From: CAVQCA01 sp963710815 | GTDB lineage: Bacteria > Pseudomonadota > Gammaproteobacteria > UBA9214 | Assembly: GCA_963710815.1 (NCBI GenBank) | Contig: CAVQCA010000154.1 | Span: forward strand, 14,642-78,641 | DNA: 64,000 nucleotides | Direction: 5' to 3' | Shown here: piece by piece, positions 8,592 to 17,091 of the stretch | How the letters are laid out: each line of letters begins with the position of its first letter | Position numbering within the stretch: position 1 is the stretch's first letter | Position numbers and translations under genes: made by a program | The notes under the pieces: generated by a model | What the model saw: the letters and a program-made list of their open reading frames with translations, nothing else | What the model was told of the DNA's origin: nothing | Database searches by the model: none

Positions 8592-10847
8592 TCAGTGCAC
8601 ACATTCCTTCTCCTCGACTTCAAAGACCAGGCCGCCGTCCTCTTCATGGATCGCCAGGTGGCCGCCATGCGACAGCCGTCCAAAGAGTAACTCCTCGGCC
8701 AGCGGCTTCTTGATGTGCTGCTGGATGAGGCGCGCCATGGGCCGTGCGCCCATCTTCGGGTCGTAACCGTGCAGGGCAAGCCACTTGCGGGCGGCCTCGT
8801 CGACTTCGACGGTCACCTGCTGTTCCTGCAGCTGCGCCTCGAGCTCGAAGATGAATTTGTCCACCACCTGCGTGATGACCGCCGGATCGAGGGCATTGAA
8901 CTGCACGATGGCATCCAGGCGATTACGGAACTCGGGGGTGAACAGGCGGCGGATGACCTCCATTCCGTCGGAGGAATGGTCCTGCTGCGTGAACCCGATC
9001 GAGGGCCGGTTCATTTCCTGCGCACCGGCGTTCGTCGTCATGACCAGCACGACGTTTCTGAAATCCGCCTTGCGCCCGTTGTTGTCGGTCAGCGTGCCAT
9101 GGTCCATGACCTGGAGCAGCAGATTGAAGACATCGGGATGCGCCTTCTCGATTTCATCGAGGAGCAGAACGACATGGGGGTTTTTGCTGATGGCCTCGGT
9201 GAGCAGGCCGCCCTGGTCGTAGCCGACATATCCCGGCGGTGCACCGATCAGGCGCGACACCGTGTGGCGCTCCATGTACTCCGACATGTCGAAGCGCACC
9301 AGTTCCATCCCCATGATGCGTGCCAGCTGCCGGGTCACCTCGGTCTTGCCGACGCCGGTGGGACCCGCGAACAGGAACGAGCCGATTGGCTTGTGTTCCG
9401 CGCCCAGACCGGAACGTGACATCTTGATGGCCGAAGCCAGGGTATCAATGGCATTGTCCTGGCCGTACACCACCATCTTCAGGTCCCGCTCCAGGCTGCG
9501 CAGGGTCTCCTTGTCGGAAACGGTCACGGTCTTGGTGGGAATGCGCGCCATCTGGGCGATGATGGTTTCAATCTCGCCGACGCCGATGATCTTGCGACGG
9601 CGTGAAGGCGCGTTCAGGCGCTGGCTGGCCCCGGCCTCGTCGATGACGTCCAGGGCCTTGTCCGGCAAATGACGGTCATTGATGTAACGATCCGACAGCT
9701 CGGCGGCCGCCCGCAGGGCGCGCGCCGAATATTTCACATTGTGGTGCTCCTCGAACCGCGCACGCAGCCCTTTCAGGATCTCGACGGTTTCATCGACGCT
9801 GGGTTCGCTGATGTCGATCTTCTGGAACCGCCGTGACAGGGCGTGGTCCTTCTCGAAGATGCCGCGGTATTCCTGATAGGTGGTGGAACCGATGCACTTC
9901 AACTCGCCGGATGCGAGCATGGGCTTGATCAGGTTGGAGGCATCCATCACCCCCCCCGAGGCCGCACCGGCGCCGATGATGGTGTGGATCTCGTCGATGA
10001 ACAGGATCGCGCCCTCCTCACGACGCAGCTGCGCCAGCACCGATTTCAGGCGTTTCTCGAAATCACCGCGATACTTCGTCCCGGCGACCAGCGTACCGAG
10101 ATCGAGTGAATAGATGGTGCTCCCGAGCAGCACCTCAGGCACATCGCCCTCGACGATCATCTTTGCCAGCCCCTCGGCGATGGCCGTCTTCCCCACCCCC
10201 GCCTCGCCGACAAACAACGGGTTGTTCTTGCGCCGGCGGCAGAGTATCTGCACGGTGCGGCGGATCTCGGGGCGACGCCCGATCAGCGGGTCGATCTTCC
10301 CCTGGGCGGCGAGCTCGTTGAGGTTGGTCGCGAAATTCTCCAGCGGCTGTTTTTGCCCGCCCTCGGTGGCGGCCCCGGGCCCCGGGGCGTCGATACTGTC
10401 GTCTCCCTGTTCGTGCACCTTGGAGATTCCGTGCGAGATATAGTTGACGACATCCAGCCGGGTGATATTCATCCTGTTCAGAAAGTAAACCGCCTGGGAC
10501 TCCTGCTCGCTGAAGATGGCAACCAGCACGTTGGCGCCGGTAACCTCATTCTTGTCGGAAGTCTGTACGTGGAAGACCGCGCGCTGCAGCACCCGTTGAA
10601 AGCCGAGGGTGGGTTGTGTCTCCCGGGTGTCTCCCGTGGCCAGGCGCGGTGTGGTCTCGTCCAGGAACTTGCCGAGATCCTGCTTCAGGCGCTCCAGATC
10701 GGCCCCGCAGGCGCGCAGGACCTCAACGGCGGATGGATTGTCAAGGAGGGCGTAGAGCAGGTGCTCGACCGTCATGAATTCGTGCTGCTTCTCCCGGGCC
10801 TCCTTGAAGGCGAGGTTCAGGGTGAATTCCAGTTCCTTGCTCAGCAT
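8592..10847 (-). CDS. clpA: ATP-dependent Clp protease ATP-binding subunit ClpA
   Basis: Hexameric unfoldase that feeds substrates to ClpP; ClpS directs it to N-end-rule substrates. The 751 residues have a Clp N domain (starting MLSKELEFTLNLAFKEAREK), a first AAA+ module with Walker A GEAGVGKTAIAEG near residue 215 and Walker B ILFIDEIHTI, and a second with GPTGVGKTEVTRQ near residue 495 and VVLLLDEIEKAHPDV. The ClpP-contact loop IGF is present as SIGFTQQ near residue 615. The sequence ends in an acidic-hydrophobic tail. clpS lies 21 bp upstream on the same strand, so clpS-clpA is an operon. No clpP is in the window. Confidence 0.97.
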   Translation of the reverse strand: MLSKELEFTLNLAFKEAREKQHEFMTVEHLLYALLDNPSAVEVLRACGADLERLKQDLGKFLDETTPRLATGDTRETQPTLGFQRVLQRAVFHVQTSDKNEVTGANVLVAIFSEQESQAVYFLNRMNITRLDVVNYISHGISKVHEQGDDSIDAPGPGAATEGGQKQPLENFATNLNELAAQGKIDPLIGRRPEIRRTVQILCRRRKNNPLFVGEAGVGKTAIAEGLAKMIVEGDVPEVLLGSTIYSLDLGTLVAGTKYRGDFEKRLKSVLAQLRREEGAILFIDEIHTIIGAGAASGGVMDASNLIKPMLASGELKCIGSTTYQEYRGIFEKDHALSRRFQKIDISEPSVDETVEILKGLRARFEEHHNVKYSARALRAAAELSDRYINDRHLPDKALDVIDEAGASQRLNAPSRRRKIIGVGEIETIIAQMARIPTKTVTVSDKETLRSLERDLKMVVYGQDNAIDTLASAIKMSRSGLGAEHKPIGSFLFAGPTGVGKTEVTRQLARIMGMELVRFDMSEYMERHTVSRLIGAPPGYVGYDQGGLLTEAISKNPHVVLLLDEIEKAHPDVFNLLLQVMDHGTLTDNNGRKADFRNVVLVMTTNAGAQEMNRPSIGFTQQDHSSDGMEVIRRLFTPEFRNRLDAIVQFNALDPAVITQVVDKFIFELEAQLQEQQVTVEVDEAARKWLALHGYDPKMGARPMARLIQQHIKKPLAEELLFGRLSHGGHLAIHEEDGGLVFEVEEKECVH

Positions 10848-10868
10848 GGCGATACTCCGGTTAAGCGA

Positions 10869-11189
10869 TCAGACTTTCTCCATGCTGCATAACAGGGGAT
10901 GCTGATGGCGTCTTGCATATTCATTGGCCTGTGCAACCTTGGTTTCCGCGATCTCGTGCGTGTAGATACCGCAGACGCCACGGCCCTGGGTATGCACATG
11001 CAACATGACCCGGGTCGCCTTCTCCCGGTCCATACCGAACAGCTTCTCCAACAGCATGACCACGAACTCCATGGGTGTAAAGTCATCGTTCAGCAGGACC
11101 ACTTTGTACAGGGGTGGTTCCTTCAGTTCCGGCTTGGCTTCCTTGAGAACCAGCCCTTCTTCGCCGTCGCTCCTGTTTTCCTCTGTCAT
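10869..11189 (-). CDS. clpS: ATP-dependent Clp protease adaptor ClpS
   Basis: Adaptor that binds N-terminal Leu, Phe, Tyr or Trp and hands the substrate to ClpA. The true start is ATG 11189 (MTEENRSDGEE...), giving 106 residues, as in E. coli; longer in-frame extensions read through the promoter region. The flexible acidic N-terminal tail is followed by the folded domain with YKVVLLNDDFTPMEFVV (the NDD-TPM residue-recognition pocket), LHVHTQGRGVCGIYTHEIAETK and a short C-terminal helix. It is transcribed with clpA and diverges from cspD, as in E. coli and Pseudomonas. Confidence 0.96.
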   Translation of the reverse strand: MTEENRSDGEEGLVLKEAKPELKEPPLYKVVLLNDDFTPMEFVVMLLEKLFGMDREKATRVMLHVHTQGRGVCGIYTHEIAETKVAQANEYARRHQHPLLCSMEKV

Positions 11190-11289
11190 GGCTGCAATAC
11201 CCGTCCCGCAGGTGTGCAAGTGGTCGTGGATACCGCCGCGGCATTCTCCTCGCGAGGGTCCCGGCAAGCCGCACGCCGGCATGTAACTG

Positions 11290-11318
11290 GATATATTATA
11301 GAACCGAAAACGCTGCAA
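11290..11318 (-). promoter_or_regulatory. Probable clpS-clpA promoter
   Basis: On the minus strand TTGCAG (11318-11313) is followed after 17 bases by TATATC (11295-11290). An overlapping TATAAT at 11300-11295 gives an alternative -10. The leader to the clpS ATG would be about 95 bases. Confidence 0.6.
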
Positions 11319-11368
11319 TAAAAATCTCGTGGCAACGGACGCGGCGAACCGGCAAGGGATATACGTAC

Positions 11369-11396
11369 TTGACTAGGACTAAAAGACGCATATAAC
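11369..11396 (+). promoter_or_regulatory. Probable cspD promoter
   Basis: TTGACT at 11369-11374 and TATAAC at 11391-11396 are separated by 16 bases, close to a consensus sigma-70 promoter. The start site would fall near 11403, directly before a 26-bp palindrome, leaving a leader of about 130 bases. Confidence 0.7.
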
Positions 11397-11403
11397 TTAT
11401 GAG

Positions 11404-11429
11404 CCGCCGGCCGTTCGAACGGCCGGCGG
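11404..11429. repeat. 26-bp perfect palindrome at the predicted 5' end of the cspD transcript
   Basis: The stretch 11404-11429 is self-complementary without mismatch (half-site CCGCCGGCCGTTC). No T-run follows on either strand, so it is not an ordinary terminator. Placed at +1 to +27 of the predicted cspD mRNA it would form a very stable 5' hairpin; alternatively it is a protein-binding site covering the start point. Confidence 0.75.
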
Positions 11430-11533
11430 GGGAGGAAGATCCGGGACGTTCTCAACCGGGAGCTGCCGGTGATGCCTGTAGATAGGAATGACGGATGACA
11501 TGCCATCATGTGCATGTCACAGGAAGGGACAAT

Positions 11534-11737
11534 ATGGCAATTGGTACAGTGAAGTGGTTCAGCAATTCCAAGGGTTATGGTTTTATATCTCCGGATGAGG
11601 GCGGAGAAGACGTCTTTGCACATTTCTCCGCTATTGAAATGGACGGTTACAAGACGCTGAACGAAGGCCAGAAGGTACAATTTGAAATCACCGAGGGGCC
11701 GAAGGGTCTGCAGGCTGCGAATATCAAGTCTACATAA
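11534..11737 (+). CDS. cspD: Cold-shock-domain protein (CspD position)
   Basis: A 67-residue single-strand nucleic-acid-binding OB fold. RNP1 is KGYGFIS and RNP2 is DVFAHFS; it begins MAIGTVKWFSNSKGYGF and ends GPKGLQAANIK. The ATG at 11534 follows AGGAAGGGAC, a good ribosome-binding site; the open frame upstream is leader. The name rests on position next to clpS, where cspD sits in E. coli and Pseudomonas; by sequence it is also close to CspA-like proteins and is a little shorter than E. coli CspD (74). The long structured leader suggests post-transcriptional control. Confidence 0.9.
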   Translation: MAIGTVKWFSNSKGYGFISPDEGGEDVFAHFSAIEMDGYKTLNEGQKVQFEITEGPKGLQAANIKST

Positions 11738-11797
11738 TAACCTTCCAGCGGATCTCCACGTCTGACACTCTGACCAGGAGACTCTCGCGTCTTTCTT

Positions 11798-11948
11798 GGG
11801 TCTGTCGGACCCGGGATTGATCAGACGCACTGGCAGGAGAGCGGCCCCCGATTCCCCGTTGCATGGAGTGCTCATGCAGCCCGAAATCGTGCCAGGCAAC
11901 CTACACACTCTCCCGCCATGCCCACCATGATCACCCGGGCCCGGCAGG
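11798..11948. repeat. Multi-armed palindromic element, copy 1 (behind icd stop)
   Basis: An imperfect palindrome of about 150 bp fills the gap between the convergent cspD and icd genes. Outer arms are CTGTCGGACCCGGGATTGAT and its near-complement at 11928-11947; inner arms include GGCAGGAGAGCGG against ACTCTCCCGCC and GTTGCATG against CATGCAGC. It ends directly against the icd stop codon. A related element, with the same ordered arms but many base changes, sits at 31511-31671, also directly behind a stop codon. It may serve as a two-way transcription end. Confidence 0.75.
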
Positions 11949-13208
<1,260 letters not shown>

Positions 13209-13221
13209 GAAACCGTCCTTC

Positions 13222-13246
13222 GTGATGTGATGTGATGTGATGTGAG
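13222..13246. repeat. Pentanucleotide tandem repeat in the icd leader
   Basis: Four full GTGAT units and a fifth ending in G run from 13222 to 13246, 14 bases upstream of the icd start codon and next to its ribosome-binding site. Such short repeats can change length by slippage. Confidence 0.85.
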
Positions 13247-13296
13247 GGAAGTGTTGAATTCGAACCGCAGGCGGGAAAGTGTACAGGATGCAGTTC

Positions 13297-13329
13297 AAAA
13301 AAAAGACCCCTGACATGACAGGGGTCTTT
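13297..13329 (-). terminator. Intrinsic terminator of the 13373-14308 gene
   Basis: On the minus strand AGACCCCTG and CAGGGGTCT pair around a short loop (TCATGT) and are followed by TTTTTTTT (13304-13297). It lies 44 bases past the stop of the periplasmic protein gene and shields icd from its transcription. Confidence 0.9.
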
Positions 13330-13372
13330 GTTACCTACCCGCCGGCACAAAAGCCGGCGTAACTTCGCGATA

Positions 13373-14308
13373 TTATTCCACCTCGCCCCCGGAGGCCTTG
13401 GTCAGGGCCTCCTCGATGGCGTTCGGTGAGCACATGATGCTGAAGAAGGTCGCGCCTGACTCACTCGCGAGCATCGACAGATGCGGCCAGTCGATGGCGA
13501 TACGGAAGCGCCCGTAGAGCGCTTCTGCCTGATCGCCATAGACCAGGATCTCATAGGGCAGGTGCGCGGTATGCCGCGGCGTGCTCTTGTCAATCCGGCT
13601 CATGATGTACTCGTCGCTGCTGCAATCGTCGGGACCGGCACCCTTCATGGCGACACCGAACAGGGTTTGCTCCTTACCCTTGGGATCCTTGCCGGGGATG
13701 TCGATGCGATAGACCTCGGCGGTCCCGCCCTTCCCGGCCGCCAGGGCATCCTGGACCGCCTTGACCGCTTCGGCGTGGCTGCCGTATTCGGCCAGCTCAC
13801 TGGGATCGTCGAAATACTCCATCATGACCGTGTAGTGGTATTTTCTCAGGTCTTTCGCCGTGAGTTTCTTCTCCGATCCGAAATCCATCTTGGCGCCGAG
13901 GGCTTTTTCCAGTTGGGCACGCACATCGGAGAGATCGGTCGCCATACGATAGACAGCCGCCATATACACCGGGTTGGTATAGGAGACCTCGATGTCGTCC
14001 CCGTTCTTGGTGACGGCGACACGCTGTTCCGCGCCGTAACCACCACGCTCGGACTTGGAGGCAGCGGCCTTCAGTGCGTCATTGGTGACCACGATGACGT
14101 CGGCACCCGCATAGGGTGAATATTCACCCGCGATTTGAAATCCGGCGCTCGTGAGTTTGCCCTTGACGTCCGATGCCACGGTTTTGACGTCGCCGGTAGT
14201 CTTGTAGGCCAGCACGAAAGGCTGCAGATACTCCGCCGCCAGCGCACTGCCGGCAGTCAGGACAAAGAAGATTCCAACCAGAATTGAATTTCTCAGCATG
14301 GCGATCAT
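13373..14308 (-). CDS. Secreted periplasmic protein of unknown function
   Basis: I do not recognise this 311-residue protein with confidence. It has a clear Sec signal peptide (MIAMLRNSILVGIFFVLTAG then SALAA). The mature part seems to have two lobes: residues about 28-130 (FVLAYKTTGDVKTVASDVK, VIVVTNDALKAAA) and about 175-300 (GVAMKGAGPDDCSSDEYIM, LPYEILVYGDQAEALYGRF). The segmented alternation of beta strands with VKTVASDVKGKLTSAGF resembles DUF302-like domains, but this is only a weak impression. The ATG at 14308 is chosen for its strong GGAGGAG site; an ATG three codons later also fits. It stands alone, with its own terminator, divergent from nudJ. Confidence 0.8.
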   Translation of the reverse strand: MIAMLRNSILVGIFFVLTAGSALAAEYLQPFVLAYKTTGDVKTVASDVKGKLTSAGFQIAGEYSPYAGADVIVVTNDALKAAASKSERGGYGAEQRVAVTKNGDDIEVSYTNPVYMAAVYRMATDLSDVRAQLEKALGAKMDFGSEKKLTAKDLRKYHYTVMMEYFDDPSELAEYGSHAEAVKAVQDALAAGKGGTAEVYRIDIPGKDPKGKEQTLFGVAMKGAGPDDCSSDEYIMSRIDKSTPRHTAHLPYEILVYGDQAEALYGRFRIAIDWPHLSMLASESGATFFSIMCSPNAIEEALTKASGGEVE

Positions 14309-14577
14309 TACCCACTCCTCCTCACAGGCATGTTTAACATTTAGTGTTTGTTTGACGTAACATTTATACACCGTAACCTGCCACCCACCGGGTTCCCGGC
14401 GTAAAAATGAAGCTCGGAGTATAGGGGAATCGGTGATGATCTGCGAGTGCCAATCGTCATGAAGGAAGCTGCCGGATGGCGGCAGTTATCCGGAATGACC
14501 GTCCGGCATAGCGCAGGCAGCCATTTTTCGCGGGCACACGACATATTTTTTTTATAACCTATTGATAATCAGTAGAT
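14309..14577. other. Divergent gap between the periplasmic protein gene and nudJ
   Basis: 269 bp without a gene. On the minus strand TATAAA (14369-14364) could be a -10 for the periplasmic protein gene. On the plus strand a run of eight T is followed by TTGATAAT with GATAAT at 14564-14569, only eight bases before the nudJ ATG. No other structure stands out. Confidence 0.4.
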
Positions 14578-15021
14578 ATGATCTGGACTCCACATGTGAC
14601 TGTTGCCGCCGTGATCGAACAAGGGGAGCGTTTTCTCCTGGTTCAGGAACGGGAGTCCGGCCAAGTGGTCTTCAATCAACCCGCCGGACACCTCGAGGAG
14701 GGCGAGAGTCTGGTTTCCGCCGTCATCCGGGAAACCCTCGAGGAGACCGGCTGGCATTTCCAGCCCGCCGCCCTTATCGGGATGTACCGGTGGCGCCACC
14801 CGGCAAAGGGGGTCACCTACCTGCGCGCGGCCTTTTCGGGTTCCGGTGTTTCGCACGATCCGGACCGGGCGCTGGATGAGGGAATAGAACGCACCCTATG
14901 GCTTGGTGTCGACGAGATCCGCAGACAGACCGAAATGCTGCGCAGTCCACTGGTGCTGAAATCGATCGAGGACTACCTCGCGGGCGTCCGCTACCCGCTT
15001 TCGGTACTCACGGATGTCTAA
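14578..15021 (+). CDS. nudJ: Nudix hydrolase NudJ (HMP-PP / phosphatase family)
   Basis: In E. coli NudJ hydrolyses thiamine-precursor pyrophosphate and other (deoxy)nucleotide pyrophosphates. The 147 residues begin MIWTPHVTVAAVIEQGERF. The Nudix box GX5EX7REUXEEXGU is complete as GHLEEGESLVSAVIRETLEE followed by TGW at about residues 38-60. Gene order nudJ-mnmA-hflD-purB is the same as in E. coli. No ribosome-binding site precedes the ATG; see the divergent gap for the possible leaderless transcript. Confidence 0.93.
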   Translation: MIWTPHVTVAAVIEQGERFLLVQERESGQVVFNQPAGHLEEGESLVSAVIRETLEETGWHFQPAALIGMYRWRHPAKGVTYLRAAFSGSGVSHDPDRALDEGIERTLWLGVDEIRRQTEMLRSPLVLKSIEDYLAGVRYPLSVLTDV

Positions 15022-15099
15022 TAACCCCTCCGCCGTCAGTCCTCCCGCCGGCCGATCGGTGGCGCACCCGATGATCCGTGAAGAGCACTGGGCGAGACC

Positions 15100-16176
15100 G
15101 TGAAACGAATCGCACTCGGGTTGTCCGGAGGAGTGGACTCCGCGGTCGCGGCGTTGCTGCTCAAACAGGCCGGACATCATGTGACCGCCGTCTTCATGAA
15201 GAACTGGGACGACGACGACGATACCGGCTACTGCCCCGCTGAACAGGACCTGCGTGACGCGCGCGATATCTGTGAACGCCTCGACATCGAGCTGCGGACC
15301 ATCAGTTTCTCGGCGGAATACTGGAACCGCGTCTTCACGCACTTCCTCGAGGAATACCGGGCCGGGCGTACGCCGAACCCCGATATCCTCTGCAACCAGG
15401 AAATCAAATTTCGCGCCTTCCTGGATTACGCGCTGGCCCACGGCGCCGGGGCCATTGCGACCGGACACTATGCCCGGATCGACAAGGACGGGACGATACG
15501 CCTGCTGAGAGCCGTCGACCGAAGCAAGGACCAGACCTACTTTCTGCATACCCTTAACCAGACGCAACTCTCGCACAGCCTGTTCCCGATAGGCCACCTG
15601 GAGAAACAGGAAGTGCGCGAACTGGCCGCACGGGCCGGGCTGCGCAATCACGACAAGAAAGACAGCACCGGCATCTGCTTCATCGGAGAGCGCAAGTTCC
15701 GCGACTTCCTGGCGCGCTACCTGCCGCGGCAGCCGGGGGAAATCAGAACGCTGGACGATGAGCTGATCGGTGAACATCAGGGACTGATGTTCCATACCAT
15801 CGGCCAGCGACAGGGACTGGGCATCGGCGGGAGAAAGGTGTCGTCGGGTGAACCCTGGTACGTGGCCGCCAAGGATCCCGTTCACAACGTCCTGCGCGTC
15901 GTCCAGGGGGTGAATCACCCCGCCCTTTGCCACCGGCGACTGCGCGCCGGCCGCTTGCACTGGATCGCCGGTTCGCCGCCTTCACTGCCGCTTGCCTGCA
16001 CCGCCCGTATCCGTTACCGCCAGCCCGATCAGCCCTGCCTGCTCACCCCTGCACCCGGCGATGGCGGCATCGTCGAGTTCAGGGAAGCGCAACGCGCGGT
16101 GACGCCGGGGCAATCGGTGGTTTTCTACGACGGTGAAGTCTGTCTGGGCGGCGGCGTTATCGAAACGGTCATATAG
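15100..16176 (+). CDS. mnmA: tRNA-specific 2-thiouridylase MnmA
   Basis: Puts sulfur on the wobble uridine of tRNA-Lys, -Glu and -Gln. The 358 residues have the PP-loop GLSGGVDSAVAALLL at residues 7-21, the first catalytic cysteine in NPDILCNQEIKF (about residue 98) and the second in DSTGICFIGERKF (about residue 194), with the GHYARI, DQTYFLHTL and MFHTIGQRQGLGIGG family blocks. The C-terminal barrel is normal in length. The ATG for mnmA here is the GTG/ATG region at 15100 following nudJ by 78 bp. A palindromic element lies directly downstream. Confidence 0.96.
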   Translation: MKRIALGLSGGVDSAVAALLLKQAGHHVTAVFMKNWDDDDDTGYCPAEQDLRDARDICERLDIELRTISFSAEYWNRVFTHFLEEYRAGRTPNPDILCNQEIKFRAFLDYALAHGAGAIATGHYARIDKDGTIRLLRAVDRSKDQTYFLHTLNQTQLSHSLFPIGHLEKQEVRELAARAGLRNHDKKDSTGICFIGERKFRDFLARYLPRQPGEIRTLDDELIGEHQGLMFHTIGQRQGLGIGGRKVSSGEPWYVAAKDPVHNVLRVVQGVNHPALCHRRLRAGRLHWIAGSPPSLPLACTARIRYRQPDQPCLLTPAPGDGGIVEFREAQRAVTPGQSVVFYDGEVCLGGGVIETVI

Positions 16177-16187
16177 ACGATCTTCCT

Positions 16188-16300
16188 CACCGCAAAGACG
16201 CAAAGTGTTTAATTGTTTTCATAAAAGAATTTCTCTGCGTCCTTTGCGTCTTTGCGTTGAAGGCGGTGTTTATGGACGGATACCTTGCGCCTTTGCGGTG
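16188..16300. repeat. GCAAAGACGCAAAG palindromic element, copy A
   Basis: Left arm CACCGCAAAGACGCAAAG (16188-16205) pairs with CTTTGCGTCTTTGCG (16242-16256) across about 36 bases; a further CCTTTGCGGTG lies at 16290-16300. The stretch GGTGTTTATGGACGGA at 16264-16280 is shared with copy B at about 25557, so the repeated unit is longer than the palindrome. It sits between mnmA and hflD. Confidence 0.85.
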
Positions 16301-16332
16301 AATACCGTTCGTCAGGGATAATTACCTACTGT

Positions 16333-16968
16333 ATGAAATCCAATCCCAGACATCTCGCCATCGCCCTGGCCGGACTGTTTCAGGCCGTCAGGCTGGTCCA
16401 GCAGGTCGCGGCCGGCAGGTACTGCGACAGCGTTGCCCTCGATGCCAGTCTTGCGGGCCTGTTCAATACGGACCCGGAATCGACGGAGTCCGTGTTCGGC
16501 GAGCTGGCCGGGATCCGCTCAGGGCTGGAGACAGCGCTCACCCAGATCAGCAGCTTTCGGGCGCGCCGCGACATCGAGCTGACGCGCTACGCCATCACCG
16601 TGCTCTACCTGGAGCGCAAGCTCGCGAAGCAGCACACCCTGCTCGAACGCATCCGTGCAGCCATCGACAGCACACGCGGGCGGACCGAAATTGACGGCCT
16701 GACAGATCCCGAGGTCATTGCCGGCCTCGCCGGGGCTTACAAGCAAACGGTAAGCACCCTGCGCCCGCAGGTAATGGTCAGCGGCAATCCGGCAATACTC
16801 GGCAATCCTGACAAGCAGAACCTGATCCGTGCCCTGCTGCTGGCGGCCATCCGCGCCGCCGTATTGTGGCGCCAGTGCGGCGGGAGGCGCCTTACGCTGC
16901 TGTGGCACCGCAAGGCGCTGCAAGAGGCGATCGAGGCCTTGCTGAAGGAGGTAAATGCTGGCCGCTGA
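16333..16968 (+). CDS. hflD: High-frequency lysogenization protein HflD homologue
   Basis: Peripheral membrane-associated all-helical protein; in E. coli it binds phage lambda CII, but its normal role is not settled. The 211 residues from ATG 16333 start MKSNPRHLAIALAGLFQAV and have the family segments QQVAAGRYCD, SLAGLFNTDPESTESVFG, YAITVLYLERKL and NLIRALLLAAIRAAVLWRQ. Upstream in-frame codons come from the repeat element and are not part of the gene. Position between mnmA and purB is the E. coli order, with acnA inserted between hflD and purB here. Confidence 0.92.
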   Translation: MKSNPRHLAIALAGLFQAVRLVQQVAAGRYCDSVALDASLAGLFNTDPESTESVFGELAGIRSGLETALTQISSFRARRDIELTRYAITVLYLERKLAKQHTLLERIRAAIDSTRGRTEIDGLTDPEVIAGLAGAYKQTVSTLRPQVMVSGNPAILGNPDKQNLIRALLLAAIRAAVLWRQCGGRRLTLLWHRKALQEAIEALLKEVNAGR

Positions 16969-16970
16969 GC

Positions 16971-16999
16971 CGTTACCGTCTCCTGTTTGCATGTATAAT
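16971..16999 (+). promoter_or_regulatory. Possible acnA promoter
   Basis: A perfect TATAAT at 16994-16999, preceded by TG, lies 93 bases before the acnA start, at the end of hflD. The corresponding -35 (CGTTAC at 16971-16976) is weak. Confidence 0.45.
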
Positions 17000-17091
17000 T
17001 GCGCCTCCGTCAGTGCCGGCCAACCGTGACACCGGGGTGGTTTACCGGTCAGGATCCCGACCCGTCACATGAGGCTCCCAGGAGATCCCTA

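Noticed and set aside
16188..16300. CRISPR array
   Set aside because: The five GCAAAGACGCAAAG elements are scattered by kilobases, palindromic and unequal in the middle, not evenly spaced direct repeats with unique spacers.
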